Part shown: positions 49,541 through 61,000 of the stretch, piece after piece | How positions within the stretch are numbered: the stretch's first letter is position 1 | Layout of the letters: each line of letters opens with the position of its first letter | DNA from: Toxotes chatareus | Lineage: Eukaryota; Chordata; Actinopteri; Toxotidae | Assembly (NCBI GenBank): GCA_016801885.1 | Contig: CM028902.1 | Location: forward strand, 25,316,580 to 25,380,579 | Length of the DNA stretch: 64,000 nucleotides | Direction: 5' to 3' | The notes under the pieces: model-generated | What the model was told of the DNA's origin: nothing | Database searches by the model: none | The model's input: the letters and a program-made list of their open reading frames with translations, nothing else | Translations under genes and position numbers: made by a program

Positions 49541-52080
49541 TAAAAAATCACTTTTTTTGTCAAATTTTGTCAAATTTTGATGCCTTAGTATACTATGATG
49601 TTTTCTATGACATTTTTAGGTTTTACTAAAAAATCACTTTTTTTGGTCAAATTTTGATGCCTTGCCCCACATGATGGTTTTTATGACATTTTGAGGTCAA
49701 AATTTTTTTTTGACTATTTTTGGCCGATTTTGACGCCTTACTATACTATGACGTTTTTTATGACATTTTGAGGTAAAAAAAAATTGTGACTTTTTTTGAA
49801 AGATTTTGACGCCTTACTATGGCGGTTTTTATGACATTTTGAGGTCAAAAAATGTTTTGACTTTTTTTGGCCGATTTTGACGCCTTACTATACTATGACG
49901 TTTTTTATGACATTTTGAGGTCAAAAATTTTTTTGACTTTTTTTTTGGCGGATTTTGGCGCCTTACTATAGTATGACGTTTTTTATGACATTTTGAGGTC
50001 AAAAAAAAATTTGACTTTTTTTGGCTGATTTTGACGACTTACTATACTATGACGTTTTTTATGACATTTTGAGGTCGAAAAAAATTTTTGACTATTTTTG
50101 GCCGATTTTGACGCCTTACTATACTATGACATTTTTTTTTGACATTTTGAGGAAAAAAAAATGTTTGACTTTTTTTGAAAGATTTTGGCGCCTTACTATA
50201 GTATGACTTTTTTCATGACATTTTGAGGTCAAAAAAATTTTGACTTTTTTTGAAAGATTTTGACGGCTTACTATAGTATGACTTTTTTATGACATTTTGA
50301 GGTCAAAAATTTTTTTGACTTTTTTCGGCCGATTTTGATGCCTTACTATAGTATGACTTTTTTATGACATTCTGAGGTGAAAAAAAAATTTGACTTATTT
50401 TGGCCGATTTTGACACCTTACTATACTATGACGTTTTTTACTACATTTTGAGGTCAAAATTTTTTTTGACTTTTTTTGGCCGATTTTGACACCTTACTAT
50501 ACTATGACGTTTTTTATGACATTTTGAGGTCAAAAAAAATTTTGACATTTTTTGGCCGATGTTGACGCCTTACTATACTATGACGTTTTTAATGACATTT
50601 TGAGGTCGAAAAAATTTTGACTTTTTTTGGCCGATTTTGACGCCTTACTATACTATGACGTTTTTTATTACATTTTGAGGTCAAAATTTTTTTTGACTTT
50701 TTTTGGCCGATTTTGACGCCTTACTATACTATGACGTTTTTTATGATATTTTGAGGTAAAAAAAAATTGTGACTTTTTTTGAAAGATTTTGACGCCTTAC
50801 TATACTATGACGGTTTTTATGACATTTTGAGGTCAAAAAATGTTTTGACTTTTTTTGGCCGATTTTGATGCCTTACTATAGTATGACGGTTTTTATGACA
50901 TTTTGAGATCAAATTTTTTTTTGACTTTTTTTGAAAGATTTTGACGCCTTACTATAGTATGACATTTTTTTTTGACATTTTGAGGAAAAAAAAATGTTTG
51001 ACTTTTTTTGAAAGATTTTGGCGCCTTACTATAGTATGACTTTTTTCATGACATTTTGAGGTCAAAAAAATTTTGACTTTTTTTGAAAGATTTTGACGCC
51101 TTACTATACTATGACGTTTTTTATGACATTTTGAGGTCAAAAATTTTTTTTTGACTTTTTTTGGCCGATTTTGATGCCTTACTATACTATGACGTTTTTT
51201 ATGACATTTTGAGGTCAAAAAAAAATTTTGACTTTTTTTGGCCGATTTTGACACCTTACTATACTATGACGTTTTTTATGACATTTTGAGGTCAAAATTT
51301 TTTTGACTTTTTTACCGATTTTGACACCTTACTACACTATGACGTTTTTTATGACATTTTGAGGTCAAAAAAAATTTTGACTTTTTTTGGCCGATGTTGA
51401 CGCCTTTACTATACTATGACGTTTTTAATGACATTTTGAGGTCAAAAAAATTTGACTTTTTTTGGCCGATTTTGACGCTTTTTTATACTATACTATGACG
51501 TTTTTTATGACATTTTGAGGTCAAAATTTTTTTGACTTTTTTGGCCGATTTTGACGCCTTTACTATACTATGACGTTTTTTATGATATTTTGAGGTCAAA
51601 AAAAAATTTTGACTTTTTTTTGAAAGATTTTGACGCCTTACTATAGTATGACTTTTTTCATGACATTTTGAGGTCAAAAATTTTTTGACTTTTTTTGGCC
51701 GATTTTGATGCCTTACTATAGTATGACGGTTTTTATGACATTTTGAGATCAAATTTTTTTTTGACTTTTTTTGAAAGATTTTGACGCCTTACTATAGTAT
51801 GACTTTTTTCATGACATTTTGAGGTCAAAAATTTTCTTTGACTTTTTTTGAAAGATTTTGACGCCTTACTATAGTATGACGTTTTTTATGACATTTTGAG
51901 GTCAAAAAAAAATTGTGATTTTTTTTGAAAGATTTTGACGCCTTACTATACTATGACGTTTTTTATGACATTTTGAGGTCAAAAATTTTTTTGTCTTTTT
52001 TTGGCTGATTTCGACGCCTTACTATACTATGACGTTTTTTATGACATTTTGAGGTCAAAAAATGTTTTGACTTTTTTTGG
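49541..52080 (+). repeat. 75-bp satellite array, regular left part with higher-order structure
   Basis: Tandem monomers of 74-77 bp begin at 49541. Each has the blocks CTTTTTTTGGCCGATTTTGA, CGCCTTACTATACTATGACG and ATGACATTTTGAGGTC, followed by A and T runs. The first two monomers (49541-49700) are clearly diverged. Variants include GAAAGATTTTGACGCC in place of GGCCGATTTTGACGCC, and TATAGTATGAC in place of TATACTATGAC. Rare variants recur at 833-840 bp, giving an 11-monomer higher-order unit. Frames open for several monomers exist because 75 is divisible by three; they are not genes. Confidence 0.97.
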
Positions 52081-55000
52081 CCGAAAAAAAACTATACTTT
52101 GACGTTTTATACTATATGACGTTTTTATGACATTTTGAGGTCAAAAATTTTTTTGACTTTTTTGGCCGAAAAAACGCCTTACTATACTATGACGCGTTTT
52201 TATGACATTTTGAGGTCAAAAATTTTTTGTTTTTTTTGCCGAAAAAAAACGCTTTTATACTATACTATGACATTTGAGGTCAAAAAATTTTATGACATTT
52301 TGAGGTCAAAAATTTTTGTTTTTTTGTCTTTTTTGGCGTTTTTTATGAAAAAAAAATTTTTGTTTATACTATGACTATGCGTTTTTTTATGACATTTTGA
52401 GGTCAAAAAAAATTTTTGACTTTTTTGGCGAAAAACGCCTTACTATACTATGACGTTTTTATGACATTTTGAGGTCAAAAATTTTTTGTTTTTTTGGCCG
52501 AAAAACGCCTTACTATACTATGACGTTTTTTATGACATTTTGAGGTCAAAAAAAATTTGACTTTTTGCCGAAAAAAAAACGCCTTACTATACTATATGTT
52601 TTTTTATGACATTTTGAGGTCAAAAAAAAATTTTTGACTTTTTTTTTGAGGTTTTTTTTGACGCCTTACTATACTATACTATGACGTTTTTTATGACATT
52701 TTGAGGTCAAAAATTTTTTGACTTTTTTGGCCGATTTTGACGCCTTACTATACTATGACGTTTTTTATGACATTTTGAGGTCAAAAATTTTTGACTTTTT
52801 TGGCCGATTTTGATGCATTTTACTATAAAATGACGTTTTTTATGACATTTTTTTTTATGAGGTCAAAAATTTTTTGACTTTTTTTGGCCGAAAAAAACCC
52901 TTACTATACTATGACGTTTTTTATGACATTTTGAGGTCAAAAATTTTTTTGACTTTTTTGGCCGAAAAAAACGCCTTAACTATACTATGACGTTTTTTAT
53001 GACATTTTGAGGTCAAAAAAATTTTGACTTTTTTTGGCCGAAAAAAACGCCTTACTATACTATGACGTTTTTTATGACATTTTGAGGTCAAAATTTTTTT
53101 GTTTTTTTGCCCAAAAAAACTTTACTATACTATGACGTTTTTTTATGACATTTTGAGGTCAAAAATTTTTTTGACTTTTTTGGCCGAAAAAACGCCTTAC
53201 TATACTATGACGTTTTTTATGACATTTTGAGGTCAAAAAATTTTTGACTTTTTTTGGCCGATTTTGACGCCTTACTATACTATGACGTTTTTTATGACAT
53301 TTTGAGGTCAAAAATTTTTTGTCTTTTTTTGGCCGAAAAAACGCCTTACTATACTATGACGTTTTTTATGACATTTTGAGGTCAAAAATTTTTTTGTCTT
53401 TTTTTGACTGATTTTGACGCCTTACTATACTATGACGTTTTTTATGACATTTTGAGGTCAAAAAAATTTTTGTCTTTTTTTGGCCGATTTTGACGTCTTA
53501 CTATACTATGACGTTTTTTATGACATTTTGAGGTCAAAAAATTTTTTTGACTTTTTTGGCCGATTTGACGCTAGGTCTTACTACTATACTATGACGTTTT
53601 TGACATGAGGTCAAAAATTTTTGAGGTCAAAATACTATGACGTTTTTTATGACATTTTTCAAAAAAAATTTTGACTTTTTTTGCCGATTTTGACGCTTTT
53701 ACTATACTATGACGTTTTTTTATGACATTTTGAGGTCAAAAATTTTTTTTGACTTTTTTGGCCGATTTTGACGCCTTACTATACTACTATGACGTTTTTT
53801 TATGACATTTTGAGGTAAAAAATTTTTTGACTTTTTTGGCCGATTTTGACGCCTTTACTATACTATATGACGTTTTTATGACATTTTGAGGTCAAAAAAA
53901 TTTTGACTTTTTTTGGCCGATTTTTTTATGACATTTTGAGGTCAAAAATTTTTTGCTTTTTGGCTATACTATGACGTTTTTTATTTTTTATGATTTTGAG
54001 GTCAAAAATTTTTTTGTCTTTTTTTGGCTGATTTTGACGCCTTACTATACTATGACGTTTTTTATGACATTTTGAGGTCAAAAAATTTTTTGTCTTTTTT
54101 TGACCGATTTTGACGCCTTACTATACTATGACGTTTTTTATGACATTTTGAGGTCAAAAAATTTTTGACTTTTTTTGGCCGAAAAAACGCCTTACTATAC
54201 TATGACGTTTTTTATGACATTTTGAGGTCAAAAATTTTTTGACTTTTTGGCCGAAAAAACGCCTTACTATACTATGACGTTTTTTATGACATTTTGAGGT
54301 CAAAAATTTTTTGACTTTTTTTGGCGATTTTGACGCCTTACTATACTATGATGATGTTTTTTATGACATTTTGAGGTCAAAATTTTTTGACTTTTTTTTT
54401 TGGCCGAAAAATACGCCTTACTATACTATGAGGTCGTTTTTTTTTGGCCTTATGACATTTTGAGGTCAAAAAACATTTTTTGACTTTTTTTGCGATTTGG
54501 CGCCTTACTATATATACTATGACGTTTTTTATGACATTTTGAGGTCAAAAATTTTTGACTTTTTTTTGGCCGATTTTGCACTTACTATACTATGATGACG
54601 TTTTTATGACATTTTGAGGTCAAAAATTTTTTGACTTTTTTTGCCGATTTTGACGCCTTTACTATACTATGACGTTTTTTATGACATTTTGAGGTCAAAA
54701 AAATTTTTGTCTTTTTTTGCCGATTTTGACGCCTTACTATACTATGACGTTTTTTATGACATTTTGAGGTCAAAAAAATTTTTGTCTTTTTTTTGGCCGA
54801 AAAAACGCGCCTTACTATACTATGACGTTTTTATGACATTTTGAGGTCAAAAAAATTTTTGACTTTTTTTGGCCGATTTTGGCCTTTACTATACTATGAT
54901 GACGTTTTTTATGACATTTTGAGGTCAAAAAAATTTTGTCTTTTTTTGCCGAAAAAACGCCTTACTATACTATGACGTTTTTTTGACATTTTGAGGTCAA

Positions 55001-58000
55001 AAAATTTTTTTTGACTTTTTTACTATGCCGACGATTTTATGACATTTTTACTATACTATGACGTTTTATACTATGACGCGTTTTTTATGACATTTTGAGG
55101 TCAAAAAATTTTTTGACTTTTTTGGCCGATTTTGACGCCTTACTATACTATGACGTTTTTTATGACATTTTGAGGTCAAAAATTTTTGACTTTTTTTGGC
55201 GATTTTGACGCCTTTACTATACTATGACGTTTTTTATGACATTTTGAGGTCAAAAAAATTTTGACTTTTTTTTGGCCCGAAAAAAGCCTTACTATACTAT
55301 GACGTTTTTTTATGACATTTTGAGGTCAAAAAATTTTTTGTCTTTTTTTGGCCGATTTTGACATTTATACTATACTATGACGTTTTTTATGACATTTTGA
55401 GGTCAAAAAAAAATTTTGACTTTTTTTTGGCCAAAAAACGCCTTACTATACTATGACGCGTTTTTATGACATTTTGAGGTCAAAATTTTTTTTGACTTTT
55501 TGGCCGATTTTGACGCCTTACTATACTATGACGTTTTTTATGACATTTTGAGGTCAAAAATTTTTGACTTTTTTGGCGACTTTTTTATACTATGACGTTT
55601 TTGACATTTTTGACTAAACTATTTGACTTTTTGGCGACGTTTTTTATGACATTTTGAGGTTTTTATTTTTTTGGTCAAAAAATTTTTGACTTTTTTGACG
55701 CCCTTACTATACTATGACGTTTTTTATGACATTTTGAGGTCAAAAAAAAATTTTGACTTTTTTGGCGAAAAAAAATATATACTATACTATACTATGACGT
55801 TTTTTTTATGACATTTTGAGGTCAAAAAAAATTTTTTTGACTTTTTTTTTGCCGATTTTGACGCCTTACTATATACTATGACGTTTTTTATGACATTTTG
55901 AGGTCAAAAATTTTTTGACTTTTTTTGGCCGAAAAACTTACTACTATACTATGATGTTTTTTTTTATGACATTTTGAGGTCAAAAAAATTTTGACTTTTT
56001 TGGCCGATTTTGACGCCTTACTATACTATGACGTTTTTTTATGACATTTTGAGGTCAAAAATTTTTTGACTTTTTTGGCCGATTTTGACGCTATACTATA
56101 CTATGATGACGTTTTTATGACATTTTGAGGTCAAAAATTTTTTGACTTTTTGGCCGATTTTTTTGGCGCTTACTATACTATGATGTTTTTTTATGACATT
56201 TTGAGGTCAAAAAAAATTTTGACTTTTTTGGCCGATTTTGACGCCTTACTATACTATGACGTTTTTTTATGACATTTTGAGGTCAAAAAAAATTTTGACT
56301 TTTTTTGGCCGATTTTGACGCCTTACTATACTATGACGTTTTTTTATGACATTTTGAGGTCAAAAAAAATTTTGACTTTTTTGCCGATTTTGACGCTTTA
56401 CTATACTATATGACGTTTTTTATGACATTTTGAGGTCAAAAAAATTTTTTGACTTTTTTGCCGATTTTGACGCCTTACTATATACTATGACGTTTTTTAT
56501 GACATTTTGAGGTCAAAAAAATTTTTGACTTTTTTGGCCGATTTTGACGCCTTACTATACTATGAGATTTTTATGACATTTTGAGTCAAAAAATTTTTGA
56601 CTTTTTTATACTACTATACTATGACGTTTTTTATGACATTTTGAGGTCAAAAAAATTTTTTGACTTTTTTGGCCGATTTTGACGCTTACTATACTATGAC
56701 GTTTTTTTATGACATTTTGAGGTCAAAAATTTTTGACTTTTTTGACTTTTTTGCCGATTTGACATTTTGAGGTACTATACTATGACGTTTTTACTATACT
56801 ATGACGTTTTTTATGACATTTTGAGGTCAAAAAATTTTTTTGACTTTTTTTGGCCGAAAAAACGCCTTACTATACTATACTATGACGTTTTTATGACATT
56901 TTGAGGTCAAAAAATTTTTGACTTTTTTGGCCGATTTTGACGCCTTACTATACTATGACGTTTTTTATGACATTTTGAGGTCAAAAAAATTTTGACTTTT
57001 TTGGCCGATTTTGACGCCTTACTATACTATATGACGTTTTTTTATGACATTTTGAGGTCAAAAAATTTTTTGACTTTTTTGGCCGATTTTGACGCCTTAC
57101 TATACCATGACGTTTTTTATGACATTTTGAGGTTAAAAAAAATTTTGACTTTTTTGGCCGATTTTGACGCCTATTTACTATACTATGACGTTTTTTATGA
57201 CATTTTGAGGTCAAAAAAATTTTTGACTTTTTGAGCGATTTTGACGCCTTTACTATACTATGACGTTTTTATGACATTTTGAGGTCAAAAAAATTTTTGA
57301 CTTTTTTTTTTTTTTGATTTACTATACTATACTATGACGTTTTTTATGACATTTTGAGGTCAAAAATTTTTTTTGGCTTTTTGGCGATTTTGACGCCTTT
57401 ACTATACTATACTATGACGTTTTTTTGACATTTTTGAGGTCAAAAAATTTGACTTTGAGGTCTTTTTTTGGCTTTTTTTGACGCCTTACTATACTATGAC
57501 GTTTTTTTATGACATTTTGAGGTCAAAAAATTTTTTGTTTTTTGGCGAAAAAACGCCTTACTATACTATGACGTTTTTATGACATTTTGAGGTCAAAAAA
57601 ATTTTGACTTTTTTTTTTATGATTTTGACGCCTTTTTTTACTATACTATGATGTTTTTTATGACATTTTGAGGTCAAAAAATTTTTTGACTTTTTTGCCG
57701 ATTTTGGCCTTTACTATACTATGACGTTTTTATGACATTTTGAGGTCAAAAAAATTTTTGACTTTTTTTGGCGATTTTGACGCCTTACTATACTATGACG
57801 TTTTTTATGACATTTTGAGGTCAAAAAATTTTTTTTTTTGGCCGATTTTGACTTTTTATACTATGGCGATTTTGACGCCTTTTTTGCCCTATACTATATA
57901 CTATGACGTTTTTTATGACATTTTGAGGTCAAAAAATTTTTTTGACTTTTTTTGGCCGATTTTGACGCCTTACTATACTATGACGTTTTTTATGACATTT

Positions 58001-61000
58001 TGAGGTCAAAAAATTTTTTTGGCCGATTTTGACGCCTTACTATACTATGACGTTTTTTATGACATTTTGAGGTCAAAAAAATTTTTGAGGCCATACTATA
58101 CTATGACGTTTTTTATGACATTTTGAGGTCAAAAAAAATTTTGACTTTTTTTTGCCGATTTTGACGCCTTACTATACTATGACGTTTTTTATGACATTTT
58201 GAGGTCAAAAAAAAATTTTGACTTTTTTTGGCCGAAAAAAACGCCTTACTATACTATGACGTTTTTTATGACATTTTGAGGTCAAAAAATTTTTTGACTT
58301 TTTTTGGCCGATTTTGGCCTTTGCGCTTACTATATACTTTATGACATTTGAGGTTTTTTTGATGACATTTGAGGTCAAAAATACTATTTTTTATGACATT
58401 TTTTCCGAAAAAAAAAACGCTTACTATACTATGACGTTTTTTATGACATTTTGAGGTCAAAAAAAATTTTTTGACTTTTTTTGGCCGATTTTGACGCCTT
58501 ACTATACTATGACGCGTTTTTTATGACATTTTGAGGTCAAAAAAATTTTTGACTTTTTTTTGGCGATTTTGCGCCTTACTATACTATGACGTTTTTTATT
58601 TTGAGGTCAAAAAATTTTTTGTCAAAAAATTTTTTATACTTTTTTTTATGACATTTTTTGAGGTCAAAAAATTTTTTGACTTTTTGCCGATTTTGCCTTA
58701 CTATACTATGACGTTTTTTATGACATTTTGAGGTCAAAAAAAATTTTTTGACTTTTTTTGGCCAAAAAACGCTTATACTATACTATGACGTTTTTTATGA
58801 CATTTGAGGTCAAAAAATTTTTTTGACTTTTTTTGGCGATTTTGACGCTTACTATACTATGACGTTTTTTTATGACATTTTGAGGTCAAAAAAAAATTTT
58901 GACTTTTTTGGCCGAAAAAAACGCCTTACTATACTATGACGTTTTTTATGACATTTTGAGGTCAAAAAAAAATTTTGACTTTTTTGGCGATTTTGACGCC
59001 TACTACTATACTATGATATGTTTTTTTATGACATTTTGAGGTCAAAAAAAATTTTTTGACTTTTTGGCGATTTTGACGCCTTACTATACTATGACGTTTT
59101 TATGACATTTTGAGGTCAAAAATTTTTTGACTTTTTTTTTGGCCTACTATACTATGACGTTTTTTATGACATTTTGAGGTCTATACTATGACGTTTACTA
59201 TGATGTTTTTTATGACATTTTGAGGTCAAAAAATTTTTGACTTTTTTTGGCCGAAAAAAACGCCTTACTATACTATGACGTTTTTTATGACATTTTGAGG
59301 TCAAAAAATTTTTGACTTTTTTTGGCCGATTTTGACGCCTTACTATACTATGACGTTTTTTATGACATTTTGAGGTCAAAAAAATTTTGACTTTTTTTGG
59401 CGATTTTGACGCTTACTATACTACTATGACGTTTTTTTTTGACATTTTTTGAGGTCAAAAATTTTTTGACTTTTTTGGCGATTTTGACGCCTTACTATAC
59501 TATGACGTTTTTTTTATGACATTTTGAGGTCAAAAAATTTTTTGACTTTTTTGCCTTATACTATACTATGACGTTTTTATGACATTTGACGCTACTATAC
59601 TATGACGTTTTTTATGACATTTTGAGGTCAAAAAAAAATTTTTGACTTTTTTTGCCGATTTTGCCCTTTACTATACTATGACGTTTTTTATGACATTTTG
59701 AGGTCAAAAAAATTTTTGACTTTTTTGGCGAAAAACGCCTACTATACTATGACGTTTTTTATGACATTTTGAGGTCAAAAAATTTTTTTTGACTTTTTTT
59801 TACCCGAAAAACGCGCCTTACTATACTATGACGTTTTTTATGACATTTTGAGGTCAAAAAAAATTTTTTTGACTTTTTTGGCGATACTATACTATGCTTT
59901 TACTATACTATGACGTTTTTTTATGACATTTTTGAGGTCAAAAAATTTTTTGACTTTTTTTGGCCGATTTTGACGCCTACTATACTATGACGTTTTTTGA
60001 CATTTTGAGGTCAAAAAAATTTTTGACTTTTTTGGCGATTTTGACGCCTTACTATACTATGACGTTTTTTATGACATTTTGAGGTCAAAAATTTTTTTGA
60101 CTTTTTTGGCCGAAAAACGCCTTACTATACTATGACGTTTTTTATGACATTTTGAGGTCAAAAAATTTTTTGACTTTTTTTGGCCGAAAAAAACGCCTTA
60201 CTATACTATGACGTTTTTTTATGACATTTTGAGGTCAAAAAAAATTTTGACTTTTTTGGCCGATTTTGACGCCTTACTATACTATGACGTTTTTTATGAC
60301 ATTTTGAGGTCAAAAAAAATTTTGACTTTTTTTGGCCGAAAAAAAGCGCCTTACTATACTATGACGTTTTTTATGACATTTTGAGGTCAAAAAAATTTTT
60401 TGACTTTTTTTGGCCGAAAAAAGCGCCTTACTATACTATGATGTTTTTTTATGACATTTTGAGGTCAAAAAAATTTTTGACTTTTTTTGCCGAAAAAACG
60501 CCTTACTATACTATACTATGACGTTTTTTATGACATTTTGAGGTAAAAAAAAATTTTGACTTTTTTTTTTTTGATTTTGACGCCTTACTATACTATGACG
60601 TTTTTTATGACATTTTGAGGTCAAAAAAATTTTTGACTTTTTGGCCGATTTTGACGCCTTACTATACTATGACGTTTTTTATGACATTTTGAGGTCAAAA
60701 AAAATTTTTTGACTTTTTTGGCGATTTTGACGCCTTACTACTATACTATGACGTTTTTTTTATGACATTTTGAGGTCAAAAAAATTTTGACTTTTTTTGG
60801 CGATTTTGACGCCTTACTATACTATGACGTTTTTTATGACATTTTGAGGTCAAAAAAAATTTTTTTGACTTTTTTGGCCGATTTTGGACGCCTTACTATA
60901 CTATGACGTTTTTTTATGACATTTTGAGGTCAAAAAAAATTTGACTTTTTTTGCCGATTTTGACGCCTTACTATACTATACTATACTATGACATTTTTTA

